A stretch of 64,000 nucleotides of DNA from Whitmania pigra (Eukaryota; Annelida; Clitellata; Hirudinida; Haemopidae). Position numbers and translations under genes: made by a program. The notes under the pieces were generated by a model. That model ran no database searches. It worked only from the letters and a program-made list of their open reading frames with translations, and was not told the origin of the DNA. The stretch lies in assembly GCA_021613335.1 (NCBI GenBank), contig JAJTWR010000314.1, positions 819,501 to 883,500 of the forward strand, given 5' to 3'. Shown here in pieces: positions 33,691 through 47,344 of this stretch. How positions within the stretch are numbered: the stretch's first letter is position 1; each line of letters starts with the position of its first letter.

Positions 33691-36600
33691 TCAAAGTCTC
33701 GTGCTTCCGTCGTGATCCAACAGATTCTGCCTCGCCTCGTCGCCTTTCAAAACCTCCGTTTCCGAGTTCAAATCTTGTGCCGGCACAAAACTATTAGCAA
33801 TCCCGCCGTTGTGTTCGTCCGTATCGGGGGGCATCGGTCCGTCCCCACCGACGTCGTCGTCGACCGCCCGCTCTCCCTGCCTTAGGTCGACGAGACGCCA
33901 GTCACCGCCCGGAAGAAGTCTCAGTTCCTGGTCGTGGAACTTGACGAGGGTTCTTCGATGTCCGATGCTGACGAGCGTTATGCCCAGTTGAATGCAGTGC
34001 TTGTACAGCTCTGCCTCCAAATCCTCGCTTATCTGACTCGTGGCTTCGTCGAGGACTGTCGGGAATTCGGAAGATGTTATTGCTGGTGTTTTTATTGCGA
34101 TGTTGCTATGGCAATGTTTGTGTTTGTGGATTTGATTATGGTTAAGGTTTAAAAATTAAATTGCCTGTCTTAAAATGTGTATTGTTCAATTAATAAATGA
34201 AATTTTAAAACATATTTGACCTCATTGAGATATCCCTAATTTAATACGTAACTCATATCAATTCAACTGCACAGTAGATAAGCATGACAGCTTATCAACG
34301 ACGCACAAAAATTAGGCGCAAACTAACCGACAGTTACGACAATTTTCGTTTCTTGTAAACGATCAAAAATCATAAGATATTGATAAGTGGCATTATAAAT
34401 TTTCTCCACGTTCTTCGTCATAATTGAATTATCTTTTATATTTTATTTCACGTTTCCTTAGGTTTTTATTGTTCAATAGTAAAAATAAAATCAATTTAAT
34501 TCAACTAGCAATTGGTTTAATTAAATTAGCAAATATAAATTATTTAAATGCAACGGAAACTTACTGGCCAGCGAAGGACGATGGCAGAAGAGTCGAACGA
34601 AGGCCAATCTCTGAGCCTCGCCCGGAGACAACACATCCTCCCTTAACACGTGTTTAAATTTGAAAGAATAGATATATTTTATTAACATTTTCAATCTTAA
34701 AAAAAACCATTTAAATAAACAATAATTAATTAAAGTGAAGATTCAATGCTAATGTTAATATCATTATAATATTAAATATATCTAAACTGATTTAGGACGT
34801 ATCATATTCGATGTGGTGCATGTAAAGATCTGACAGGAAATAACGCAAATATGTCGTTAGCGTCAGATTATGCGACGACAACAATTGTTTTTTTTTCTAG
34901 CAATGGCACAATAATAACAACAACATACCATCTCCAATCCAACTTGTTGTCAAGGGAACTGGCTCTAACCAGGATGTCTTCCAGATGGGCCTTCTTGAGG
35001 CGAGCAAGAATTTCCTCGTCGTCGGTCTCCGGGTTCAAGTCCGAGTCGGGGAAAACAATCTGTGTTTAATAAAAAAATATTTATTACAACGTGTTGGTTT
35101 ATTTTAACAAATTTAATTTGTTCATATTTTATTAAATTCAATGGTAATGATTACAAAATTTGTCTCAAACATTCAAAGCAGCATTGATGTTGAGAGAAAT
35201 AATCATGAATATTCAAAGAAGAATGGGAGGAGTCGACCTGTTCCCTGAGCGAGCCATTGGTCAGGTAAGGCTTCTGAGGGAGATAGAAGATTCCGTTGCG
35301 ACCGCGTGACATGGAGCGGGTGATTCTGCCTGGATGAGGTGGTCACATTAACATAATGAGGAATTGGAAAGACATTGATATTTTTGCATACGGCGGTAAC
35401 GGCAACAGTCGTAATGTGTCGTGTTCGAAACCCAGCCTGCACTGCCACCGGCACCCTTGGGAAGGAGCGCTATATAAATGGTTACAAGAAGCGCCTCTGA
35501 TGCTATGCATATGGTGCTACATAAATGAAGTTACAATTTTACATGATAATTTGGTGAAAGTAATAATGGTTACCTACTAACTACGCTATGTGATATATGT
35601 ATACATATACAACTTATATAATAGTGATAACAGCTACGACCAACCACAATACAATAACACCAACCAATATAATATCAATAAACATCACATATAATGACCA
35701 TAACGTAATAGTAACAACCACATAATAACACTGACCACTGTGCAATGGCCATAGTCCATCCAGTGTCCTAAGAAGTGAAGTCTTCCCTATGCCACTGTCC
35801 CCCGTTATCAATAGGTTGCACCCAGTGGCTATTTCCAGGCTCAAATCTATCGAGGCAGAATACAATTGGATCAACAATGTGTTTATATATTCAACAATGA
35901 ATGTATACTTGCATATGTTTCAGGTTTACAGGAAAATGTAATTTTAAAAATAAGATCTTAAGTAGGATCAGTATATTATTATTATTATCGTCACTACCAT
36001 TAATTTTATTATTATTGTAACTATTATTATTAAATTATTATTATTAGTTTTTTCAGCATGTGTAAAAATTGTTTCCTCCCAGTCAATACGTCTCATAGAC
36101 AAATGTACGCCGTTCGCACGAATGGACTAGTCTCCGCTGTTTTGTAATTGTTTGAAGTTGAGTGCGTGTGTATGTGTTTGTATGTAGTAGTACTGTTAGT
36201 AGTGGCAGTATTACATAAATAAAATCATTTTACCTCTGCAGAGCAGTTTGTATCGACATGTTTTACTGGCCACGTTGACGGTGACTCGGTTCAACAGGTA
36301 AGCGGATCTCCTCGGTGCAACTTCTTCGATCCTTTGAATAAATGTTGTCGCGGTGAGGTCGATTGTGATTATAGTTGCAATGATTGTAATTATTACAACG
36401 GTGGCATGGATAATTGAAATGATGGTGATGATGATAATGATGACGATGATGATGATGATGATGATAACGGGGATGGTCGTAATCGCAATTGTAATGGTCG
36501 CACAGATGATGATGATGATGATGTCGATATATTAAAAAGTAATAGCATGTAAACAGTCGAGAAATAAACACACGGGTTGTCGTTCGCACTGGAGATGACG

Positions 36601-39007
36601 ACAAACTCCTCCCCCTTGTCTTCGTGCTCCATTCGGAGAAGGGTCTCGAGCAACTCGCCAACTCTTTGCGGGGAAAAAAATATACATTTAAGTAGTCCAG
36701 TTGAATAAATAAATAATTAAATAATGGGAACGTTTATTAATTAACAAACCTCGCCGCCGCATTGATTAATCGATGTTTTATCAATATCAATATATTAGAT
36801 GCAATTTACATTTATTTGCCATCCTCACGTTGTTACCTTCGACATAATTTCCTTCATCATTGATCACCATCACTATCAGCACCACTATTATCATCACAAT
36901 CAACATCACCATCATCAGCAACAGCATCACTATCATCATCAGTAGCATCACTATCATCACAATCACCAGCAACAGCGTCGTTATCAACATCATCATCACT
37001 GTCTCACCTGTGACTACAACCTGCCATGTTGGCAACCTCGGGCGCGAGTTCGATGAGTCTGGTGAAGTTGTAGATGAGATAAAGAATCAGGAAAGAGGCC
37101 TAATGGAGGTGTTTTGGAGGAAATAAAATGGGCTCGATGTGAATCGGTGTAATTTCACGAAATGAACTTAGAAAATAATTAATCAGTAAATAATAATAAT
37201 TAATAATTAAAGAAATTAATTCAATTATTGATGATCGATTATAAATCAATGTAGGCATGTTTACTCATTACAATTGTTATTATTATTCTTAAAATAATAT
37301 AAAGTTATTATTATTAGTCGTCATCATTATTGTTATTAATACTATTATTATAAGCATATCGCAGCACAACATCCAAGGATCGAAATGACAAAGCCAACTA
37401 ATTACAATGACGACGATGTGATAATGACAACAATAACGTAATAGCACATAGACAACTACAAACCACAACTTATGTAAGTTCGAAGAAATATGCTAATTAT
37501 GGTCAAAATTATTAAACGAGCCATCACCCTGCTGATGAGAGCACTTAGATCCGATGGATCCAAGTCGTCGTAGATTCCTCGGAAGATGGGAACCGCGATG
37601 ACGATGTAGCTGAGGATGCTGCCGAAGTAACTGGCGGAATGGACCGACACTGAAGAAGAAACGATGAAGATCATCGGCGACAACAAAAACATCATCGTTG
37701 TAATCATCACTGTCATGGTTGTCGATATTGAAGTCGTCATCATCCTCAATAAATCAATCAATCAATCACCATCATCGTTGCCAAAATCATCACTGTAGTC
37801 ATTATCGTGTGTCCAATGCCACGTAAAATTTCAAAACGAAACCCACACGACAAAAAGAACTGCCTCGAGTTCAGTTTCCGCTGAGAAAAGAACAGAGATT
37901 CCAACTTTTGATCGAGTTTCACGTTCTCCGTCGACCCGCACCTGTAGAAGGCCGCAGACTCCGAGTTGAGCCTCAGGTGCATGTGCTTGTAACTGGACAG
38001 CAGGTAATTATCATAATTTATTGGCATAATTTATTTTAATAATTAAGGGTTATTTAATTAGGATAAATTATTCGCGACAAATTAAATAACTAAAACAAAG
38101 TATGCGTAAACATCAGATAGCAACGATTACAAGGTTAATTTTCTAGAAAAAAGTACAATAACAATAACAGGAAAAATATTAACGAGTTTGGCAATTATGT
38201 AATAAATATTAAGAAAAAATAATAAATAAATAAATAATAGTAACAAAAAATTACAAAATGCATAATAGTAATAATAAATTATAAAAAACCATAATAAACA
38301 ATAACAATAACAAATTATAAAATACATAACAAATAATAATAATAATAATAATAATAATTAATTAATTAATATCTCATCATCACCGATATTCCCCTTCCTG
38401 TCTCTCCTGTTCAGCAGCGAGTGCCACAATTGGAGACATGAGGAACTTGTTGATGGTGGTCGACAGGACAAAGAAGACATAGGCACTCAACGGTCCGATG
38501 TAACCGGTCCTAAGGCGGTAAAGGTGATGTGGAAGATTTTATGGTGATTTTGATGGGAGTCGTTAAAAATGCTTAAAACTGAAAATTGGTAAATGCGAAT
38601 TAAAATGGAATTTATATTTCTCAGACAACTGAATCTAAAGTCATAATTTTTATTATTGTTAAAACTCAATTTAAACAAATTAATAACATTATTGACAATT
38701 ATTAATAAACATTAACTAACAAGTTGTGATCTACAGTTACACACTCAAAGTTCATTTCATAAATGAATTAAAATAAATTGCTTAATATTTGCTTAATAAT
38801 TCAAGTTAATTAATTTTGTATCATCATCATCACGTTTCTCCTTACACACTCCAGGTGGCATAGGTGTAGTACAAGATGTTGAAGGGGGTGACGAGAAGGC
38901 TGGGGATGATCTCCCCGAAGATGTGACACATTTTGTCCACGTCCTGAGATATTCTCTGATCACTGAACAAATAAAAACCATTGTCATTGTTATTGACACA
39001 TCATCAC

Positions 39008-39042
<35 letters not shown>

Positions 39043-39912
39043 CCATCACCATCATCATCATTATCATCTTTGCAATAGTCATCATCATTTAACCATCAAT
39101 CATGTCATCTGTCGTCGTCATCATGACCATCATCATCATAACATTCATCTACTTTAAATTTGCATCAATAAAGTCTATTTAAAATTCGAACAAAATTGCT
39201 CACACATTGTCCACGTGGACCTCCAAAACATTGATCTTGTAGAAATTAATGTTCGACGTGTAAAGTTTCTGCAGGAGTTTCGAGAGCATCTCGCGACTTT
39301 TTATGTAAAACAACGTCCACACAAACTTCTTGACTGCCAAGATCTGATCGTATGCAAGCAAATTGTGCATTTGTCACTGTGCTTTTGATACGTCAAAGTT
39401 TTTTTTTAATTTTCATGAATTAAGTCTTCTTTCAATTCATCAATGATACTGCTAATGTGAAAAAATGCATAGGTCACATGCAAAAAACAAAACTGTTGTG
39501 TTTACTAACAATGGCCATGGCCACGACAAGACTCGTCGATGTTGCAGTTTGTATCAGGAAAGCATCAAAATCCTTTTTTCCCAAAATGGCATAATATTTA
39601 CTTGGCACCAGCCCTATAAAGTACACTGTGATTTGCTCTGTGTAGAAATAGAAAACATCTAAAAGTTGTCAGATCAGTTAAGACACTCGCAAGCAACACT
39701 TTTCAACTCTACCTATGATCAAGACGCCAAGTAGGATCACAAACAGCAACGTTGACGAACAAAAGCATCTCGGAAAAATAACTTGCAACTGTAGGAAAAA
39801 CCTCTTAAAGAAGAGTAAGTTGAAGTGAAAACTGTAAAAGCAAGCAATCAACTATTACAAGCGATGTCAACCCACAACAACAAAAATACGTAAAACCGTT
39901 CATGTAAACCAT
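33691..39912 (-). CDS. ABCD4-like ABC half-transporter, copy A
   Basis: Half-transporter of the ABCD family, subgroup ABCD4, which in vertebrates exports cobalamin from lysosomes with LMBRD1. Exons in transcript order: 39831-39713, 39637-39510, 39343-39204, 38962-38846, 38509-38384, 37992-37847, 37649-37528, 37099-37008, 36663-36574, 36331-36234, 35846-35736, 35329-35238, 35059-34929, 34641-34565, 34055-33691; all phases agree. A possible first exon at 39912-39890 (7 codons plus 2 bases, ATG at 39912) fits in phase but is weak. With it the protein is 658 residues against about 606 in human. The membrane part carries ABCD4 motifs ([44 protein letters not shown]). The nucleotide-binding part has Walker [11 protein letters not shown]-loop LPQKPYLT, signature LSPGEAQRL, Walker B end ILDEATSQ and H-loop SIGHR. 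All catalytic elements are intact. The tail after the H-loop is acidic and unlike copy B. Confidence 0.9.
35385..35540 (+). mobile_element. tRNA-derived SINE-like element, copy 2
   Basis: Same family as the element at 666-783, including the B-box-like GTTCGAAACCC. It has an extra 3' block in which a TATAAATG-type motif occurs twice. It lies in the copy A intron between the Walker A exon and the LPQKPY exon, antisense to the gene. The 5' part with the A-box-like sequence is absent. Confidence 0.75.
39003..39060. repeat. (CAT)n microsatellite in ABCD4-like copy A intron
   Basis: About 58 bp of CAT units with CAC variants, between the fourth and third supported exons of copy A. Confidence 0.85.
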
Positions 39913-42457
39913 TTTTATTTATTAAATTACATTATTTTAATGGTTTGAAACATTTTAAACCGACTTTGAAGGCATGTCAAACTCTAATTCTGATCTTCCC
40001 AGCGCGCCCCACGCGGCCTACTACTGTAGTACAGACGAACTTTACGATGTTGACAGAGTTTATAACTATCACAGCTGACCTCTAACCTACAAGTCACCGC
40101 CTAAGACCTAAGTTTGATCAAAAATTAATTTTTATTTTATTGTTTAGTATTTCTTTTTAGTGTATAAATTTTAAAGCCGTAAAGTTTACCAATTACAATC
40201 TTAAAAATGTAAAATAAATTGCAACACATTGAGGAACATTGAAAATAATTTTTATTCACAAATATTAAAAAAATTAAATTATTTCTTTAACTAAACACTT
40301 TTTATATGTAGCGTTGTTGCTTTGCATTTGTAAACTTTATACACAGCCAAAACAATCAACAACAAAGGGGTTTACCGAGCCGCGTCAACGATTAAAATTT
40401 AAAAGTAGTTCAGCCATCTCCAAAATAACCAGGCCTTTGTCCATACTTTACAAATATTTAACAAATACCACGAATCATTATCGGTGATCATATCGCCATC
40501 AGTACTGACTTCATACTATTTTAATAATGTAATTACAAGATTCCCAATTAAGAGCAACTGCATGCTTCGTTTCACGCCAAGTCAGTAACATTCCCTCACC
40601 TTGTAGTTAATGTTTTTTCCATTCTCAAATCAGTTACAAATTGTTTTACTTTTAAATGTATGTTTCTAAGACAAATATAACGTTTTATCCGTGATTTGAT
40701 ACATTTCCATTCAGAATGCAATCAGATTAATGTGCGTTTTACGAATGATAGCGTTTTGTTTTAAGAGTATCTCGATCTGTTGGAACAGCTTTTGTGTGGT
40801 AAGAGCCTAAATTTTTTTTTGTTAAATAATTAAAATTAAAACCTTTAAAATCAGAATTTGAGATGTTTCTAATTTTAGAATACATTTCCTTCTAGCAACC
40901 TGTCAAATAATATTGAAGTTTAGTCGGGTCATCTTAACACCTTTTTAATTACCACTGCTGTTACTTTTTCGACTTCACTTTGGTGACGCCTTCATTTTCT
41001 TTTCTGTAGAAAATAAATAAATTTTAAATAACGTGGATTATTCTTAATCAAACAATTACTTTCAGTTTTGAAACTTGACCATTACGATGCAGTACTGCGT
41101 TCCTCCTCCTTCTTAATGTCAGTTAATAAACTTCTTTCAGCTAATACTAGCTTATTTCAATTACATTAGCGAAAATTATTTTACATCCGAAGAAATGCGT
41201 CGCATAACCTACCTGTCGTTTGTCTTTAAAAATATTTCAACGTTCGAACATGAATTTGGCTGGAAATACGCAATTAGAAAAAATTAAATTTGAAGTATGC
41301 TAATTTGTTAATTAGTACGAATTGCAAATCATACCCAACGTCTGAAGGCATTGGCGCGACAAGTGATAAAATTATAAAGCAAAAAATATATATTCACAAA
41401 ATAACAAAGTCAATGCAAGAATAAATTAGATTTTTTGTTTAATAAATAAAGTGTTAAAGCCTCAAAAAAAAAGAAAATAAAATTAAGGATAATCATACCA
41501 ATTCCCGCTTCTTTCTTTTCCACGTGCTAACTTTACGATGGTTCCTCCTGGAGAGGTACTTGAAGAACTCCTGGATGAACATCTCCATGCGTTCGTAACC
41601 CACGTACATTCCGAGAGACGTAAACATTTGTCGTCTCATTGCCTTGTTTTGGCGACGAAGATTGCGTCAAGTTTTGTGTTTATCTAAGTAAGGTTTATTT
41701 TTTTATTTTTTGTTTTAAAATTAATTAACAATAAAAGTATTTAAGAGATTGAAAATAAAAATATAAAAATATAAACGACGAGAGTAAATTAACAAACGAG
41801 TGGTTGAAGTATTATTTTCACAACCTCACAATTAAAACAGCCAGCAATAACAAGGAGGTCTTCAACTAACCCTAGTTAACTAGTACTACTAATATAAGGT
41901 TCAGAAGGGAGCTAACTTAAAGTAAGATTTTTCATCAATTTACTTCCCAGGACAATCGACCATTGAGACCATAAAGATTATCAGGTCAAAAATATAATTA
42001 AAAATGCGTGCAAGCGTCGTCGATTAAAAAGGTCAGCTGATAAGGAGGCACCTCATGCCATCGAGGCCATCACTTCACAATCGGATGAAGTGGACGTGAC
42101 CAGATGCGCAAGGGCACAATTCGCTGATAAAGCAATCGATAAGCAGGCGATAAAAATGCTAGCGCTTGCATTCACTGGCATCTTGAGACGACAATCAAAG
42201 TGATTAGAAAAAAAAAGTTATAGTCGTGATAGTAAAATTAAGCAAATCAGTAGAAACAGGTGTTAACAAAATCGTCTGAGTAAAACGGTGGAATTGGAGG
42301 TGTAAAATGTCAGCATAAATTAAGGGTTGTTAATGGGATATAAACCGGTAAACATGATTAGTACATGATTATTACTATTTTTACTATTATCATCATCATT
42401 TGTTTTGATGAGCGTTTTAGGCAACTACAGATTAACAATGTATTGAATCAGGTTCCT
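39913..42457. other. Spacer between the two ABCD4-like genes
   Basis: About 2.5 kb of AT-rich sequence. It should hold the copy A promoter and the copy B 3' UTR. The only coding-like item is an orphan candidate exon at 41499-41639 (-). Nothing else stands out. Confidence 0.5.
41499..41639 (-). other. Orphan candidate exon (47 codons, ATG to GT donor)
   Basis: A minus-strand frame opens at an ATG (41639), has an in-frame stop upstream and runs 47 codons to a GTATGA donor. It uses many C- or G-ending codons, unlike the AT-rich surroundings, and encodes an aromatic then strongly basic peptide (including RRNHRKVSTWKRKKREL). It could be an alternative first exon of ABCD4-like copy A, but it ends in phase 0 whereas the first supported copy A exon needs phase 2. 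I do not recognise it. Confidence 0.3.
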
Positions 42458-45400
42458 TCAAAACTTTAAATCATCCCTTTTGTTGTCGCCAGTGTTTAGC
42501 TCTTGATTATGTTCGTTGTCTTCCTCGGAAGTGGAGCTTTCAGCACTTTCACTGGAAGGAAGAGCCTTCTTGATGCTTCTCCCAGCGAAGTCATCTTGAA
42601 ATTCTTTGCCGTGGAATTCGCAATCCTTCTGGGAGGCAACAGGACATCCCCGGTTTGCCATTGGACATTTCGACTTATTCAACCATTCGATCTCCCAACT
42701 TCCATCTTCTGACAGTTTCAACCTCTGATCGTGGAACTTTTCCAGAGTCATCCTATGACCGATGCTGACCAAAGTCACTTTAAGTGAGACGCAATGTTCG
42801 TAGAGAGCTCTTTCGAGACTCTCGCTTATCTGGCTGGTTGCCTCGTCCAGTACTGGAAAGCAAAAAAACGAGAGGATCAAGAATAAAGGAATGTAAGGAA
42901 GGACATTTATCACTCTATAATAATTCTAATTTATATTGGGAAACAATGTAAGGTTGTACAAAACCTGCAACAGCCGGTTTGTGGTAGAAGAGCCTCACGA
43001 AGGCCAATCTCTGTGCCTCTCCAGGACTCAAAATGTCCTCCCTGTCAAAAATATTGTTTACATCAAATGTAACAAAAAACAAAAAATGCAACTGAAGCAC
43101 ATTGTTTATCGTTATTATGGTGCTCACCGCTTCGTTTAATGATTTTGTTATTTTTGAGTTTCACCGACTATAAAAGACCAGATTATCTAAACATAAACAT
43201 AAACAATCTTGTGCCTAGGAGCATAAAACTTAAGACCTGTGTCTAGTCACAGAAATCAATCAATAACTTTGATTTAAACTGGTGAAACTGACCAGTGCCA
43301 GTCCATCTGCTTATCAAGTCCCCCAGTCCTAAGCATTAGTCCTTCGAGTCCTGCCACTTGAACTGCGGTAATGATTTCATCGTCGTTGCCCATTGTGCAA
43401 CACGTGTCAGGGAATATGATCTGAAGATGTATAATTTGATGAAGGACATATAATTTTAATAAAGTAACATAATTACTCCCTTCGACGAAGAATCTACTAC
43501 TTACTACAAGTTCAGAATGAACAATTATTTTGTAAATTAACAAATATTTTCTAAGGTTATAAAAGAGACAATATTCTGCCTACCTGATCTCTGAGAGATC
43601 CACTGGTCAGGTATGGCTTCTGTGGAAGAAAGTAAACTCCATCTCTTCCATGGATCATAAACCTTTCTATGCTTCCTGAAATTATGTAACATTATTATGT
43701 AAAAAAACAAATTAAATTTTTGTTTCACACTCTTCGATATAATTCAGGACAGCGTACAAAATAAATGAACCAATAATTCAAACACGAAACCTTTTTGCAA
43801 GGGCCACAGTCCATCCAATGTCCTCAGCAGTGATGTCTTCCCTGCGCCACTGTCCCCTGTTATCAACAAACTGCAACCCGTCGTTATCTTCAAATTCAGG
43901 TCTGTCGAGATAAGATATAAATATCATTTTTCATCGATGATTTCTTTTCCGCTAAAGGTGACAAACTAGTTTCTTTAATTGTAACTTCATTTATATAGCG
44001 CCAGAGGCGCTTCTTGTAACCATTTATATAGCGCTCCTTCCCAAGGGCGGCAGTGCAGGCTGGGTTTCGAACACGACACATTACGACTGTTGCCATTACC
44101 GCCGTATGCAGGCACGTAACCCATTCGACTAACCTGCACGCCAAATGTCCAATTTTAACAATTAGCCACAAAGTATGAATAACCCACTTTTGCAGAGCAA
44201 CTTTTTGTCAGATGTCTTCCTTGTGAGCATTATATCAACGTTGCTAATAACGAAAGCCTTCTGTCCAAATTCTCCTTGGCACCTTAGCAAAAATTATCAC
44301 TTTCATGAAATTACTCATGTGGATGGATAATTAGGAATACGAATACATGAACGATTAATGTCGTGTAAATTCGATGATAGATAATGAAACAGCAATTACT
44401 TGCTCTGAACTTAATACTTAACACTATAAACTAGGTATTATAAATAATATTAGTACTAATTAAGTCACATCACGATAAATTAAAGATGGACGGCGAAACT
44501 AACATTGAATCTTTTTTAGTCGCCACAACCGTTAGATCATCGCACTTCCTGTTCTTTTTCATATTTTCCAAGGCTTCAAATAATTCTCCAATTCTGCAAA
44601 ATTTAGATTTAAAATTAAAATTTAATGTTCAACATTCATTACAGTTATTGTTAATTCTTGACACTAACAATCAGAAACAATGCCTTAGACCCAAATTAAA
44701 AAAATTGTAGTTGTTACGTTAGACAAGTAAATATTCCAAAATGTGTTCTCGCCTGTGGCTGCTACCAGCCATGTTGGAAACTTCTGGTGCCATGTTGATG
44801 AGTCGAGTGAAGTTGAATAGAAGGTACATGATGAGAAAGGCAGACTGTTATGTGATTAAAATTAAACACGATCTTTTAGTCAATTTACATCTACTTGTAA
44901 AGCTGGAGAATTATCAAAACGGATGTAACAGCAATTGTATTAAAAGTCAGTAAATTTGTTACAGCTTTATGTACAACTAGCTGAGACATAATTCTAAGGC
45001 TATTCCATTAAAATTTTGAATCCTTACGGGTGACTAACAAAATTCATGAGACAAATTTCACGTTTAAATAAAGTGAATTGAACGTTTAAAAGACCTTCTC
45101 AGGCCAAAGTTTACCCTACTGATAAAAGAACTGAGATCTCCTGCTTCTAAATCGTCGTAGCGTCCTTGAAAGACTGGTATAGCAATCACCGCATAACTGA
45201 GGACAGTGCCAAAGTAATTCGCAATGTGCATAGACACTGGATTGCGGGATTTTAATAACAATGAGTACAAATCAAATGAGAGATATTATATTTATTAAAA
45301 ACACATTTTTTAAACAAACTTTATAGACTCAATTGAATCAATTTAATATTTAAAAAAAAAGTCTAGAGTAACCAACACAACAAAAATATCTCCCTGTTGT

Positions 45401-47109
45401 TGACTTTCCTCTGTGCAGACAGCATACTCTCAAGTTTCTGTTCAATCTTTGTTCCCTCAGTCTGGCCTGCTCGATAGAAAGCTGCTGACTCTGAATTCAG
45501 TCTCAGGTGCATGTGTTGGTACCTTAAAGTTGGAATTGGTATTCAATGAGTTCAACTTACAAAGTACTTTGAAGAGTTTTCATTTTGGAAAAATGTAATA
45601 TGCTGAAAAATTTCAAGGTGTCTAGCAATCTATTAAAGTTAAAGTCTCTCCGCTTGGAAATAGAACTTTCGTTATCAGAAATTTGTTAAACATATTTTAC
45701 TTCTTATTAAACGTATTGTTTCCTATTGTACAAATTTGCGTTTGTATTTTTGAAACTCTTTAGAAATCATTCAATGCATTATATTATATTTCTGCATCGT
45801 ATGGTAATAAAGCAATTGAAAGATCATCCATGACAAATTAACAAACGTTTCCATAATTTACAAATCGTAAGATTTGATTGATGTGCTTACCGAAATTCTC
45901 CTTCAAAGTACTCCTGTTCTGCAGTCAAGGCGACAATTGGAGACATGAGGAACTTGTTGACGATGGTGGCAAGGATGAAGAATACGTAGACGCTCACGGG
46001 CCCTAAGTACCCTACCCTTTTTATTAAGATCAATGTAAAGTCAGATTAAGGAACCAAGAAAGATTCAAAATCAAAAATATTACTACATTTATAATATTAC
46101 TCGGTGATATTAGTGTTAATGTATTTAGTTATTTGAAGTTAGTGTAGAGAGCGCTTGGAATCTGTGTATTTGTTAGTTTTAATAAACTTTAGATTACGAT
46201 ATGAACATAAATAGTTTGTGATTAATAAGTTCAAAAAGAGTTTTTTAAAGTGATAAAGTCCACTATATCCTACTTGACCCAAGTGAGGTAACTGTAATAT
46301 ACAATGTTGAAAGGAGTGACAAGAAGATCTGGAGCGATTTCGCCAAAATTAAAGCATATTTCATCAACATCCCTTGCTATTCTTTGGTCTCTGTGTAGAA
46401 AGTTTTGGAAGGTAATTTCTCACGAAAAAAAAAGTTAAGATAGACAAATAGACTTACACATTATCGACAGCATCATCGAGAACGTTTAGCTTATAGAAAT
46501 TGATATCATCCAAATAGAGCTTGTGAAGCGCTTTTGTTAGCAATTCTCGACTTCTTATGTAAAAAAGAGTCCATGTATATCTTTTTAATGTTAAAACCTT
46601 TGGAGGAAAACTAAATTTTGAATCGATGCGAATTGAAATGGCAAATCAAGAACACTAACGGTGGCCATTCCAATGACAACAACCATAGATATCCCTGTCC
46701 TTCTCCAAAATTCATCCAAATCTCTATCTATCAAAATTTTGAGGTAGTGGCTAGATATTGTTCCAATGAAGTAAACCACCACTAACTCTGCATCAACAAA
46801 AACAAACATTTACTAATATAACATGAAACGATTTTTACGTAATCCATAATTCTTAACAAATCGATATTCAATTGTTAACCTGCCAGCACAATTATCAGTA
46901 GAGCAATAAATAGTAAAGTTGTAGGCGATAGAAATGTTGGCATAATAATCCGAAGTTGCTTATAGAACCTCTTGAAAAAGGTTAAATTGAAATAGAAACT
47001 GTAAACAAAAACAAGGAGTTGTTCAATATTTAAAACAAAACGCATAAATAAATTAAAAATGAAATATCGTGCAATACACTAAAGCCAAATTCGCTCACTT
47101 CTTGCCCAT
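42458..47109 (-). CDS. ABCD4-like ABC half-transporter, copy B
   Basis: Tandem paralogue of copy A, likely the same type of lysosomal or peroxisome-related half-transporter. Exons in transcript order: 47109-47099, 46998-46880, 46787-46660, 46597-46458, 46390-46274, 46016-45891, 45522-45377, 45236-45115, 44844-44753, 44593-44504, 44282-44188, 43901-43791, 43675-43584, 43420-43293, 43041-42965, 42852-42458; phases agree throughout, giving 662 residues. Exon 1 would code only ATG GGC AAG AA, chosen because its GTGAGC donor gives the needed phase. Motifs: [28 protein letters not shown], Walker [11 protein letters not shown]-loop [30 protein letters not shown]. Exon lengths match copy A almost one for one. 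The donor at 44753 is GC (AG|GCGAGA) where copy A has GT. The tail holds several Cys and a Glu/Ser-rich end. Confidence 0.9.
43977..44142 (-). mobile_element. tRNA-derived SINE-like element, copy 3 (longest)
   Basis: Minus-strand copy in an intron of ABCD4-like copy B, in the same sense as the gene. It is the most complete copy: an A-box-like TAGTCGAATGGG about 60 bases upstream of the B-box-like GTTCGAAACCC, then the CTTGGGAAGGAGCGC block and a duplicated TATAAATG-type tail. The A-box/B-box arrangement is the main reason to call the family tRNA-derived. Confidence 0.78.
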
Positions 47110-47344
47110 GCTTGAACTGAGATCTGAAATTACACTGCCAGCGCAGACAACCTCGGAGACAGTATTTCCCTAACATTTTAAGCTCGTTCTCGATATAACG
47201 ATAACAGCTTATCACACCGCTTTTCTTATTACGTGATCAAAAACGTTTCATCGCGTGTTATCGTCTTTGACGAATGCAGCCAAAGTCGTTCACGATTAAT
47301 ATCTTGCCAGTAAATTTTATCGCTTTCATCTGTACAAAAATTAG

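Noticed and set aside
40605..40650. Possible first exon of ABCD4-like copy A (M-E-K-N-I-N-Y-K before a GTGAGG donor)
   Set aside because: It ends in phase 0, but the first supported exon requires phase 2; the candidate at 39890-39912 fits better.
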